The position numbers were made by a program, and so were the translations under genes. A DNA stretch of 64,000 nucleotides from NCBI RefSeq assembly GCF_004000885.1, contig NZ_BIMC01000018.1:1-64000 (forward strand), read 5' to 3'. The notes below the pieces were generated by a model, which ran no database searches, was not told where the DNA came from, and was given only the letters and a program-made list of their open reading frames with translations. This document shows, piece after piece, positions 8,886-16,847 of the stretch; position 1 is the stretch's first letter; each line of letters begins with the position of its first letter. This stretch comes from Paenibacillus glucanolyticus NBRC 15330. GTDB taxonomy: Bacteria; Bacillota; Bacilli; Paenibacillales; Paenibacillaceae.

Positions 8886-9617
8886 TTAATGAAGTACGAT
8901 TCCGCAGTAATCGCATTCCTTGGTATCCATCTTGTTAAGTATGACTTTGGATCCACAGCCAGAACATTCCACGGTTTTAGGCTGCGGAGGATTTGCTTGC
9001 ATGTCAACAAGTGTGTTTGTGGTGCGAATACTTCGTTGGGGACTCACTGAATCCATAATCGAAGTGAACTGGCCCTGTTTATCCAAGAAATTCTCAACCT
9101 CATCATTCCGTTTAAAAATCAACTCTCCATCCACAATAGCACCTCGTGGAAAATGGCCTTTATCCATTAAATATTCTAAATCCTTCTCTACACTGATTGG
9201 CTTCTGCCTCATCTGTTCTGCAATCTCTTCTATATGATTAATTTTATGAATAAATATAACCTGTTTGTATTGCTCAACCATATTAGAGTACCGCTCATTT
9301 CGGTTTAGCTGAAACCCGGCAACTACAACCAGCAAAACAAAATTAATCAAAAATACTCCTACAATATAAGCAAAAATAGAGTTAAAGAAAAAACCATAAA
9401 TAAGATACGAAACAAAACTGAACAGTAATTGAAATGAAATTAATTTATAGGTGAATCCTTTTCGATAATTGAGATGTTGATTAGAGACAGCCCTCCAGAT
9501 GGTTAGCGGAATCAATATATAAGGCAAAAGCAAACTGCCAGTTATCAAAACATGATCCAATGCCTCTGGTCGTGGCTCATACTTGTCATGTTTTTGATCC
9601 TTTGTTTGTATAGCCAA
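8886..9617 (-). CDS. Membrane protein with C-terminal zinc ribbon, paralogue 2
   Basis: 243 residues from a TTG start with AAGGAGG seven bases upstream. It has the family layout: hydrophobic segments near 22-42, 57-77 and 82-102, a QHLNYRKG junction after the first, the HIEEIAEQMRQKPISVEKDLE helical segment with HFPRGAIVDG, a variable linker, and a ribbon CSGCG...CDYCG. It is closest to paralogue 1, sharing NYRKG and the P-Q-P-x-T/S-x-E-C approach to the ribbon. Spacing to its neighbours is 34 and 21 bases, so co-transcription is expected. Role unknown. Confidence 0.75.
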   Translation of the reverse strand: MAIQTKDQKHDKYEPRPEALDHVLITGSLLLPYILIPLTIWRAVSNQHLNYRKGFTYKLISFQLLFSFVSYLIYGFFFNSIFAYIVGVFLINFVLLVVVAGFQLNRNERYSNMVEQYKQVIFIHKINHIEEIAEQMRQKPISVEKDLEYLMDKGHFPRGAIVDGELIFKRNDEVENFLDKQGQFTSIMDSVSPQRSIRTTNTLVDMQANPPQPKTVECSGCGSKVILNKMDTKECDYCGIVLH

Positions 9618-9638
9618 TACTAAACCTCCTTCCGTGGA

Positions 9639-10433
9639 TTACATGTAATTCAACCAACTGCCACAATACTCACACTCTTTAGACTCCTCTGATTGCAAAA
9701 TCACTTTTGAACCACACCCCACACATTGTGTTGACTTAGGCAGTTTGCTAGGAATGCTTCGAATTAATGAACTTTCTGCAGCAGCCTCTTGCTCTGCCTT
9801 TTGAGAGGAATCTGTCTCAACTTCTAACTTATCTTCATCATTGTTACTTTCATCATCTTCTTGTTCTTGTTCTTCCTCTTCCTCTTCCTCTTCCTCGTCG
9901 TTTTCTCCATCCCAGTAGATAATCCCATCCTCAATAGTCCCCGAAGGAAGTGTGTTCTCTTGCATTAAAAACATGATGTCCTCAGTCGCTTGCTCAGGTT
10001 TACGATTAACCTGCCTCGCAATCTCCGCAATTTCATCGTGATCCTGATTTAGGAGCAATTCTTTGTAGCTTGTTTCAAGTCCCTTAAAATACGTGTTAGC
10101 TCGCATACTCATCACTTGAAAAGTAACAATAAGAGGCAGACAAAACATGGCGACTATTAGCATAAGGGATTGGGTTTCCTTTGTCCTTATGGATGATTCC
10201 AATCCAGCGAACGACACAAAATAAGCGTAGATGAATATCCATAAAAAAGTCATGACTAATAGAGTGGATAAAAGACTGTAATTAGAACCCTTCCGATATG
10301 AAAATCGATGAGAAGCAACCACTTGAAGTAAACCCACAGCTAAAAACACTGGTGGAAACACAGCGGTCCCAAATATTATAAAAAAATCAACTTTAGTGAA
10401 TGTAGGTCGGTAAACACTTGTTTGATTATTCAT
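9639..10433 (-). CDS. Membrane protein with acidic linker and C-terminal zinc ribbon, paralogue 3
   Basis: 264 residues with an ATG start after AAGGAGA. Layout as in the other copies: three hydrophobic segments in the first 110 residues, a RFSYRKG junction, a DEIAEIARQVNRKPEQATEDI helical segment followed by TLPSGTIEDG, and a C-terminal ribbon CVGCG...CEYCG. It differs by a very acidic linker at about residues 175-205 with nine glutamates in a row, encoded by a GAAGAG-type microsatellite. The linker could bind metal or basic protein surfaces, or be only a spacer. Confidence 0.75.
   Translation of the reverse strand: MNNQTSVYRPTFTKVDFFIIFGTAVFPPVFLAVGLLQVVASHRFSYRKGSNYSLLSTLLVMTFLWIFIYAYFVSFAGLESSIRTKETQSLMLIVAMFCLPLIVTFQVMSMRANTYFKGLETSYKELLLNQDHDEIAEIARQVNRKPEQATEDIMFLMQENTLPSGTIEDGIIYWDGENDEEEEEEEEEQEQEDDESNNDEDKLEVETDSSQKAEQEAAAESSLIRSIPSKLPKSTQCVGCGSKVILQSEESKECEYCGSWLNYM
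9858..9900 (-). repeat. Hexamer microsatellite encoding the poly-Glu linker
   Basis: The plus strand shows repeated CTTCCT units; the minus strand encodes Glu-Glu in frame. Gain or loss of whole hexamers would alter linker length without a frameshift. Confidence 0.75.
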
Positions 10434-10485
10434 TCCTTGTTCTCCTTGACTATCATGTGGCTATTATTCTTATTAGATTAACTCC

Positions 10486-11241
10486 TTAAGCAACAATCAT
10501 CGTACCGCAATACTCGCATTCTTTTTTCTCAAGCTGCGTCACGACCGTCCTTGCCCCGCAGCCAGGACATTCCACCGACTTTGGTACGCTACCCACCTGA
10601 GTTACGGTTCGTTCGGAATTTACAGATTCCGCTGCATCATTGCCCAGTGTATACTGCACTCTCTGCCCGCTGCGTGAAACAAACTCCCCCTGGGTAGGGG
10701 ATTCGGACTTGTTGAGCAATGAAGGAATGCTCACCATCCCATTATCAATCTTCCCATAGGGAAGCATACGCTCTTCAAACATAAACGTTATATCCCGGGC
10801 AGCATGTGCTGGCGTCACCTTGGCGTCCTGAGCGATCTGCCCAATATGAACCAGCCTTTTCCGTATGATGGCATTCGAATAAACTTGCAGGAGGCTGCTG
10901 AATTTCTTATCTTCTCGGTTAGCGATCACAAACATGATAATGGCTGGAATTAGTATGACAATGCCAAGCACGATCGTGGAAGAGATGAGGCCATCAACAT
11001 CGTTATCATCCATCGTGCCTATCATTATAAGGAATTCCATGACTCCAAATGTGAGAACCAGCACCCACCCAAAGAGTCTGTTGTTCCTTCCTTTACAGCT
11101 GTTATGACGCTGGGTGACGAGCACCCGAATGGCCGCGAGCACAATAGCTAACGGAAAAAATATAGCCGCCAGCACGATAATGAAATAATCTATTTTCGTG
11201 AGTCTGGATTTAAAAAGCTTCTGCTTCAATGAACCCCCCAT
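10486..11241 (-). CDS. Membrane protein with C-terminal zinc ribbon, paralogue 4
   Basis: 251 residues with an ATG start after GGGAGAG. It is the most diverged of the four copies: the NYRKG junction is RHNSCKG here. It retains hydrophobic segments near 17-40, 58-78 and 88-108, the HIGQIAQDAKVTPAHAARDIT helical segment with MLPYGKIDNG, and the ribbon CPGCG...CEYCG. It is the first of the four to be transcribed. No catalytic motif is visible. Confidence 0.75.
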   Translation of the reverse strand: MGGSLKQKLFKSRLTKIDYFIIVLAAIFFPLAIVLAAIRVLVTQRHNSCKGRNNRLFGWVLVLTFGVMEFLIMIGTMDDNDVDGLISSTIVLGIVILIPAIIMFVIANREDKKFSSLLQVYSNAIIRKRLVHIGQIAQDAKVTPAHAARDITFMFEERMLPYGKIDNGMVSIPSLLNKSESPTQGEFVSRSGQRVQYTLGNDAAESVNSERTVTQVGSVPKSVECPGCGARTVVTQLEKKECEYCGTMIVA

Positions 11242-11265
11242 ACGCTCTCCCCTCAGTCATCTGCT

Positions 11266-12024
11266 TTATGTTGATCCCGCTTTTGCTTTCAGAAGTGCCG
11301 TGTTCCGGTCCTGTACTGTTCTGAGAATATCCCGGATGATATGAACGGCCTGCTCTGTCAGTTCATGATGTTGTTCCTTCTGGGATCCACCGATCAGCGC
11401 AACTTGATCCTCCAGCATCGCAATTTTCTGCTGGATTAGATGCTCCACTTCAACTAAAGAGGAGTGTGTGATGGGATCGCTGTAGCGAAGCGTTTCCTCG
11501 AGCTCGGCTACCTGGCGGTCTAATGCTTGAATATTCTCAACTGGCATCTGGCTAAGCTTCCTGCGAATAGAGCCAATCCAATCCACAATCTCTCGCTTCC
11601 CCGTGAGATGATCGGTTTCCCTCTGTTCATGAGTACCTGCATATTTCCCAACCAGGGCTACCAGCCCCAGAACAACAAAGAACACCAATAAAGTGATGAG
11701 ATGAATCATCATGTACGAAGATACAGGCAGCTTAAATAAATATCCCAGCAAAATAACCTCCAACAAAACGGAGACGGCATAAATGCCAATAATAGCTCCT
11801 GAAGCAATAAAAAACGGAACTGCTGCGGAAGCCGCCTTACGTCGATGGATAAGGAATCCAATAAATATGAAAATGGCCGCTTCGGCGCATCCAAGGGCTA
11901 TACCCGATATCCAGGAATTCAACTGAACCATCCCACCGGTAAATCCGAACAGGAGGATGGTTACAATCGGAAGCACAACGGCAGCCAGCCATAACTGGTT
12001 TCGACTCGTGGTTCTTGTACTCAC
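11266..12024 (-). CDS. Four-helix membrane protein with cytoplasmic coiled coil
   Basis: 252 residues from a GTG start that overlaps the stop of the SPFH gene (GTGA), so translation is probably coupled. Four strongly hydrophobic segments lie within about residues 10-135. A polar C-terminal half follows with heptad-like stretches (IQALDRQVAELEETLR and LVEVEHLIQQKIAMLEDQV) that look like coiled coil. It lacks the zinc ribbon of its neighbours. Position next to an SPFH protein suggests a membrane partner, as YdjH is for YdjI in Bacillus; that comparison is inference from gene order. Confidence 0.7.
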   Translation of the reverse strand: MSTRTTSRNQLWLAAVVLPIVTILLFGFTGGMVQLNSWISGIALGCAEAAIFIFIGFLIHRRKAASAAVPFFIASGAIIGIYAVSVLLEVILLGYLFKLPVSSYMMIHLITLLVFFVVLGLVALVGKYAGTHEQRETDHLTGKREIVDWIGSIRRKLSQMPVENIQALDRQVAELEETLRYSDPITHSSLVEVEHLIQQKIAMLEDQVALIGGSQKEQHHELTEQAVHIIRDILRTVQDRNTALLKAKAGST

Positions 12025-13352
12025 TCTCTTCCCTCGCTTTCATTCCACGTCAATTTATGGCCGCACTCCATGCAGAACTTTTGTCCCGGTTTAATCTCAT
12101 GATTACAGCTTGGGCATGCAAGCACTTGGCTTGACCCACAGCTAGGACAAAATTTTGCTTCCGCATCCACTAATTCACCGCATTCTCTGCAAGGCATAGG
12201 GAGGAGTGCACCGCAATCCGGACATTTTACAGCACCTGCCGGGTGGTCATGACCGCACTTAGGGCAAGCATGATACGGATCTCCACAGTGAAGACAGAAC
12301 TTGGCATTGGGAGGCAGAGGCTGACCGCAGTCACTGCACGGGATGGTTTTTACCGTTTGTTCCTCCGGCTTCGTGAGAATGGAGTGACCGCATCCCGAAC
12401 AGAATCGAGATTCTTCCCCATTCAATGTTCCACACTTGGCACATGCCTTCTGTATCACTTGTATATCTTTTTTCTCCCGAACTCTTGAACTTTCAAACAT
12501 TTGGCCCACGGTCTCATACATCGGGCCAACCATGCCAAGCCCCATACCCAGTCCAGTCCCCATAACAGCTGCCGGGCTGCCGGGATTCTTTGCCGCACCC
12601 TCCAGCGTATTAAAAGTCCTTTCCTGATGGTAGGTATATCCGATGATGTCCATTTCCGCTTTTTTTGCCAACGCTTCCTTGATTCGAATCGCAGCGGGGT
12701 CATTCTCGGGGATATTGATGGAATCCACATAGAAATTAAGCAGGGTGATTCCCATTTCTTCAAATGAAACAGCAATTGCTTCCATGATGTGCTTCGATAT
12801 TTCCGCTATGTAAGCATTGATTTCTACGACGCTAATTTTTTTATGAACAATATATGAGGATATGATCTCTGTAATATTGGACATCAGTACGCCACGATAG
12901 TATTTGACAAGTGTGCTCTGATCAAAGGTTGGAAGGGTGCCGACCATCGTTGCCAGAAACTTTCGCGGATCGCTGATCTGAACACCGAATTGGCCAAAAG
13001 CTCGAAGCGATACAATAATGTTATACTTCGGATCCTGCAGCTGGATTGGCGAACTGGTCCCCCATTTCACATCCAGTGAGCGAAGTTTATTAACAAACCA
13101 GACTTCCGCCGTAAACGGAGACTTTCCGCCGAATGGAAGGTTGATAATATTAGATAGTATCGGTATATTCGCTGTGCTCAGCGTATGTCGTCCAGCAGAA
13201 AAGGAGTCCAATGCCTGACCGCCCTTATACAGAATAGCCTCCTGCGTCTCATGAACGATAAGCTGGGTCCACGTGCCTAACTCCTGGTTCGGATAACGCC
13301 AAGCAAACACATCGGGGGGTCCTTCGTATTTTACAACTTCAATGATTGCCAT
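12021..13352 (-). CDS. SPFH (band 7-like) protein with five C-terminal zinc-ribbon units
   Basis: 443 residues. About 1-290 match the YdjI-type SPFH family (COG4260, once labelled virion core protein): an N-terminal beta-rich part with VHETQEAILYKGGQ, the LPFGGKSPF strand, the DPRKFL helix region and a long helix ending in IKEALAKKAEMD. A glycine/methionine-rich hinge follows. From about residue 305 there are five CxxC-x(n)-CxxC units (CAKCG/CSGCG, CSDCG/CLHCG, CPKCG/CPDCG, CRECG/CPSCG, CPSCN/CMECG). SPFH proteins scaffold membrane microdomains or recruit partners; the string of ribbons suggests binding of protein or nucleic acid. It leads a six-gene operon with its own promoter region. Confidence 0.8.
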   Translation of the reverse strand: MAIIEVVKYEGPPDVFAWRYPNQELGTWTQLIVHETQEAILYKGGQALDSFSAGRHTLSTANIPILSNIINLPFGGKSPFTAEVWFVNKLRSLDVKWGTSSPIQLQDPKYNIIVSLRAFGQFGVQISDPRKFLATMVGTLPTFDQSTLVKYYRGVLMSNITEIISSYIVHKKISVVEINAYIAEISKHIMEAIAVSFEEMGITLLNFYVDSINIPENDPAAIRIKEALAKKAEMDIIGYTYHQERTFNTLEGAAKNPGSPAAVMGTGLGMGLGMVGPMYETVGQMFESSRVREKKDIQVIQKACAKCGTLNGEESRFCSGCGHSILTKPEEQTVKTIPCSDCGQPLPPNAKFCLHCGDPYHACPKCGHDHPAGAVKCPDCGALLPMPCRECGELVDAEAKFCPSCGSSQVLACPSCNHEIKPGQKFCMECGHKLTWNESEGRE

Positions 13353-13422
13353 AGTTCTACTCTCCTTTTTGCACGGTTCGTTCCATCTGATGATCTATGG
13401 AAATAGGTACTAATGTACTACT

Positions 13423-13455
13423 ATTGTATACGATTTATCCGATAAATGGATGCAA
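13423..13455 (-). promoter_or_regulatory. Candidate promoter with long spacer and central dyad before the SPFH operon
   Basis: On the minus strand TTGCAT and TATACA (overlapping TACAAT) are separated by 19 bases. The spacer contains a perfect 7-1-7 dyad at 13433-13447 (ATTTATC-C-GATAAAT). Such long spacers with central dyads are typical of MerR-type promoters, although no MerR gene is seen nearby. Confidence 0.4.
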
Positions 13456-13561
13456 AATTTGGAAAGTCGAAAAAAAGACAGGCTATGAGCCTAACAATAC
13501 GATGAACAGCGTTTGGCATACTTTGGAGATAACGATGTAGACGGATGTGATTCCATTCATG

Positions 13562-13599
13562 AAAAAACGGCCAAGTCTGCTGTTAAACAGACTTGGCCG
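13562..13599 (-). terminator. Terminator after obg
   Basis: A perfect 12-base-pair stem (13568-13579 with 13588-13599) with an eight-base loop, followed on the minus strand by six T. It separates the spo0B-obg unit from the SPFH operon. Confidence 0.9.
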
Positions 13600-13630
13600 C
13601 TTCCTTGAATATATGTTTATGTGGTGCTGA

Positions 13631-14941
13631 TCAATAGTAGCTGCTTCCTTCAACAAATTCGAATTCGAAATCGCCGATTCTTACAATTGTCCCTTCAGTC
13701 GCGCCACGCTTACGAAGCTCTTCATCGATACCCATATGACGCATCGTTCTGGCGAGTTTCAGGATCGCATCATGCGAATTCATCTGCATCCGCTTCAGCA
13801 TCCGTTCAATTCGCTCACTATGGACCACATACATTTCATTATCCCTGGTAACCGTAAAGGAATTGTCGTTTTGCGCTTTGAATTTATAAACCTTACGTTC
13901 GGAAACCTCGGTTACCTCTTCGACCGTCGGCTCATCCGGAATGCTCTCAAGCACATCGATCGTGCGATACAGAAGTTCCTGGATGCCCTGACGCGTTAGG
14001 GAGGAGATCGGCATAATCTCGATGTCAGGACGGATTTCCTTAATCTTCTCCTTAAAGGCAGCTAGATACTCCTCTGCCTCAGGCATGTCCATTTTATTGG
14101 CAGCCACGATTTGCGGGCGCTCAATCAGGAGCGGATTGTACAGTCTGATCTCATCATTGATTTTTTCCCAATCTTCAAACGGATCTCTACCCTCTGTGCC
14201 TGCCATATCCACAACATGGATAATGATACGAGTTCTCTCCACATGACGGAGGAATTCATGCCCCAATCCTACGCCTTCATGTGCACCCTCAATCAGACCA
14301 GGCAGATCAGCCATGACAAAATTGCGCCCGTCTCCAACGTCAACCATACCCAAATTCGGAGTTATCGTCGTAAAATGGTAAGCGCCAATCTTCGGCTGTG
14401 CCGCAGACACAACGGATAACAAGGTTGATTTGCCTACGCTTGGAAATCCAACGAGACCTACATCTGCCATAACCTTAAGTTCCATGGTTACAAAGCGTTC
14501 TTCGCCTTCCTCACCGTTCTCTGCAAGTTCAGGGGCCGGATTGTTCGGTGTGGCAAAACGAATGTTCCCGCGGCCACCACGGCCTCCTCTGGCAACAACC
14601 ACCTGCTGACCATGCCTGGTCAGATCGCCAATCACTTCGCCGGTATCGTCATCTGTCAAGATGGTACCTGGCGGAATACGAACAATCGTGCTGTCCGCGT
14701 TGGCACCATGCTGACTTTTATTCCGACCCTTTTCTCCGCGCTTGGCCTTGAAATGCTTCTGGTAACGGAAATCCATCAGCGTGCGAAGTCCTTCATCCAC
14801 CCGGAAAATCACGTCGCCGCCCTTGCCGCCGTCGCCGCCGGCAGGTCCGCCTTCAGGAACGTATTTCTCACGACGGAATGCGATGAGCCCATCGCCGCCG
14901 TCTCCACCTTTTACATATACTTTTGCCTTATCTACAAACAT
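13631..14941 (-). CDS. obgE: Obg GTPase
   Basis: 436 residues. The Obg fold occupies 1-158 with its glycine-rich GGDGGDG and GGRGGRGN loops. The GTPase domain shows P-loop GFPSVGKST, switch motif DLPGLIEGA and NKMD. The C-terminal OCT domain follows from about residue 350. Obg binds the 50S subunit, couples growth to GTP and ppGpp, and in Bacillus is needed for sporulation initiation. It lies 13 bases after spo0B, as in Bacillus. Confidence 0.97.
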   Translation of the reverse strand: MFVDKAKVYVKGGDGGDGLIAFRREKYVPEGGPAGGDGGKGGDVIFRVDEGLRTLMDFRYQKHFKAKRGEKGRNKSQHGANADSTIVRIPPGTILTDDDTGEVIGDLTRHGQQVVVARGGRGGRGNIRFATPNNPAPELAENGEEGEERFVTMELKVMADVGLVGFPSVGKSTLLSVVSAAQPKIGAYHFTTITPNLGMVDVGDGRNFVMADLPGLIEGAHEGVGLGHEFLRHVERTRIIIHVVDMAGTEGRDPFEDWEKINDEIRLYNPLLIERPQIVAANKMDMPEAEEYLAAFKEKIKEIRPDIEIMPISSLTRQGIQELLYRTIDVLESIPDEPTVEEVTEVSERKVYKFKAQNDNSFTVTRDNEMYVVHSERIERMLKRMQMNSHDAILKLARTMRHMGIDEELRKRGATEGTIVRIGDFEFEFVEGSSYY

Positions 14942-14954
14942 GAAATCACCTTCC

Positions 14955-15695
14955 TCAAGTCACAAACGGCAGATACAAGCGATACGAGGTTTCCCCCGGC
15001 TCCATCTGTTCCACCCGAATGCCTTCTCCTTTTACGGATTGTTCAATCTGAAGCTTCAAGCTGTCCGGTTCTCCGAAGAATCCCTCTCCCTGAGCCCACA
15101 CAATCAGCTCTTGCTCCTGCTGCATAAATGTTAATGTTAACTGCCGAGATTCTCCCCATGACGCTTTGCCGCTCAATTGGAAGGCTCTCACCGTTTGAAT
15201 GATCGCGTGGGTAAAAGACTCTGCCGTTTGTGGCGATACTTTGTCTTCCAGTTGCACCTGGTCCACAACTTCAACGTCCAATTGCAGATTGTTGCTGTAC
15301 GTACGGTATGAATGTAAGTAAAAAACCAGTGAAGGAATGCCCAGCTTAGAGATTCGACTCTCTGTAGCCATCCGTTCCTTTATTCTTTCCACAGAACGCA
15401 CTGATTTATCATGCTTCCCCAGTTGAATGTAGCCGTACAAAATTTGAAGCTCATTCATCCAATCATGACGATGGTGATTCAGCATCTGAATCGCCGTTTG
15501 CTCTACATTCTGAATGATGGCCTGCTGTCTGCGTTCCTCTGATTTACGAACAAGCCATGCCCCGCAGACTGCAGCAGCCACAGCCCAAGCCGTCAATACT
15601 GCTCCTGCCGCCCATGTGGGTTTCCATACCATCCATGCTACCGGTATTACTGAGGTTAACCCCGCCCCAGCCGCTATCCATTTCCAGGATTTCAT
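14955..15695 (-). CDS. spo0B: Spo0B-type sporulation phosphotransferase with N-terminal membrane segments
   Basis: 246 residues. The segment HHRHDWMNELQILYGYIQLGK matches the Spo0B phospho-acceptor helix; the acceptor should be the His before Asp-Trp. The rest fits the degenerate ATPase-like fold. Spo0B relays phosphate from Spo0F to Spo0A. Two hydrophobic segments at about 5-25 and 30-48 precede the catalytic part; Bacillus subtilis Spo0B is shorter (about 190 residues) and soluble. Position between rpmA and obg supports the call. Confidence 0.85.
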   Translation of the reverse strand: MKSWKWIAAGAGLTSVIPVAWMVWKPTWAAGAVLTAWAVAAAVCGAWLVRKSEERRQQAIIQNVEQTAIQMLNHHRHDWMNELQILYGYIQLGKHDKSVRSVERIKERMATESRISKLGIPSLVFYLHSYRTYSNNLQLDVEVVDQVQLEDKVSPQTAESFTHAIIQTVRAFQLSGKASWGESRQLTLTFMQQEQELIVWAQGEGFFGEPDSLKLQIEQSVKGEGIRVEQMEPGETSYRLYLPFVT

Positions 15696-15802
15696 CGCTT
15701 CTCCTCGTCTTTCAACAGCAATTGGTTACATTCACCAAATCCCAGTATATCATAGTCTTTCAGGGCGGTTCATCCCCGGATTATCATTCTTATACAATTT
15801 AC

Positions 15803-15841
15803 AAAAAAAGAAGCCCCGGCAACGATGCCGAAAGGCTTCTT
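15803..15841 (-). terminator. Terminator of the rplU-prp-rpmA operon
   Basis: AGAAGCC (15809-15815) pairs with GGCTTCT (15834-15840), with a second inner CGGC/GCCG pair, and a seven-T run follows on the minus strand. It lies 20 bases past the rpmA stop. Confidence 0.85.
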
Positions 15842-15860
15842 CTGTATGCATAAGAAACAA

Positions 15861-16172
15861 TTAAGCTTCTACTGCAGCCGCTACTGGAGCGACATCAACC
15901 GGGTAGACGCTCACTTTCTTGCGATCACGACCCCAACGTTCAAATTTCACAACGCCATCGACTTTCGCAAACAAAGTGTCATCTTTACCGATACCCACAT
16001 TCGTGCCTGGATGAATTTTGGTTCCGCGTTGGCGAACCAAGATGCTTCCGCCAGATACTGCCTGACCGTCTGCACGTTTCACGCCAAGACGTTTCGATTG
16101 GCTATCACGACCGTTCTTTGTGGAACCTACACCTTTTTTCGATGCGAATAACTGAAGATCCAATTTCAACAT
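15861..16172 (-). CDS. rpmA: Ribosomal protein bL27
   Basis: 103 residues starting at the ATG eight bases after GAAGGAGGT. A longer in-frame start would run through that ribosome binding site and is rejected. The N-terminus MLKLDLQLFASKKGVGST carries the Firmicute extension ending LQLFA that the protease Prp removes before L27 joins the 50S subunit. The rest (GGSILVRQRGTKIHPG, then GIGKDDTLFA) is typical L27. The tail is alanine-rich. Confidence 0.97.
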   Translation of the reverse strand: MLKLDLQLFASKKGVGSTKNGRDSQSKRLGVKRADGQAVSGGSILVRQRGTKIHPGTNVGIGKDDTLFAKVDGVVKFERWGRDRKKVSVYPVDVAPVAAAVEA

Positions 16173-16189
16173 GTTGTCTACCTCCTTCT

Positions 16190-16522
16190 TCAAGTAGTCA
16201 GTTCTTGTATTCTTATATATTTGCCGTATGAATCGGCAATTCCCTGTAACATAACAACCATGGATTCGAGAAGCAATTGAACTTGACCAGAGACAGCATC
16301 GTCTTCCGCTGACGGAAGATTTGCGCTAAGAAAGCCGCCCTTCATCTTGGTCTCCATAACCGTTCCGGTTAACGCTTCAATCGAATTGACCGTTCCCACT
16401 GTAATGCTGGAAACTCCAGCACATACAATATCTTCTCCAGGATCGGAATATCCGGCATGCCCCGTTACCTTGAAGCTATGGATGCGTTCATCTTCCCCGC
16501 GTATTACTTGTACAGTAATCAA
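16190..16522 (-). CDS. prp: Ribosomal-processing cysteine protease Prp
   Basis: 110 residues from a TTG start with AGAAGGTG upstream, overlapping the rplU 3' region. The catalytic pair is the His of TGHAGY and the Cys of DIVCAGVSS, twelve residues apart as in the Prp/YsxB family. Prp trims the N-terminal extension of bL27 encoded next door, an essential step in Firmicutes. The rplU-prp-rpmA order is conserved. Confidence 0.93.
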   Translation of the reverse strand: MITVQVIRGEDERIHSFKVTGHAGYSDPGEDIVCAGVSSITVGTVNSIEALTGTVMETKMKGGFLSANLPSAEDDAVSGQVQLLLESMVVMLQGIADSYGKYIRIQELTT

Positions 16523-16535
16523 TTACCGCACCTTC

Positions 16536-16847
16536 TTACGCCTGGATTTTCTCGATGGTTACTTTAGTGTAAGGTTGACGATGACCTTGCTTCTTGTGGT
16601 AGTTTTTCTTCGGCTTGTATTTGTATACAACGACCTTGCGGCCTTTACCGTGCTTCTCCACTTTCGCAGTTACAGTCGCACCGGAAACAACCGGCGTACC
16701 TGCTACCAAACCGTCCTCTTTGGAAACGGCCAGTACACGGTCGAAAGTCACGCTCTCTCCGTCACCTGCAGTCAGCTTCTCAATGAACAATACGTCGCCC
16801 TCTTGAACTTTGTATTGTTTTCCACCTGTTTCGATAATAGCGTACAT
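16536..16847 (-). CDS. rplU: Ribosomal protein bL21
   Basis: 103 residues with the family start MYAIIETGGKQYKVQEGD, the VTFDRVLAV middle and the C-terminal YKPKKNYHKKQGHRQPYTKV block that binds 23S rRNA. It is first in the rplU-prp-rpmA operon, behind a good promoter and a leader of about 120 bases. Confidence 0.97.
   Translation of the reverse strand: MYAIIETGGKQYKVQEGDVLFIEKLTAGDGESVTFDRVLAVSKEDGLVAGTPVVSGATVTAKVEKHGKGRKVVVYKYKPKKNYHKKQGHRQPYTKVTIEKIQA

Noticed and set aside
13353..13460. Sigma-W promoter for the SPFH operon, by analogy with pspA-ydjGHI
   Set aside because: A CGTATA is present, but no TGAAAC lies at the required distance upstream of it.
13465..13500. Second terminator-like hairpin in the gap between obg and the SPFH operon
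   Set aside because: The stem (AGGC/GCCT) is only four base pairs and lies upstream of the SPFH promoter region with no gene to terminate on that strand.
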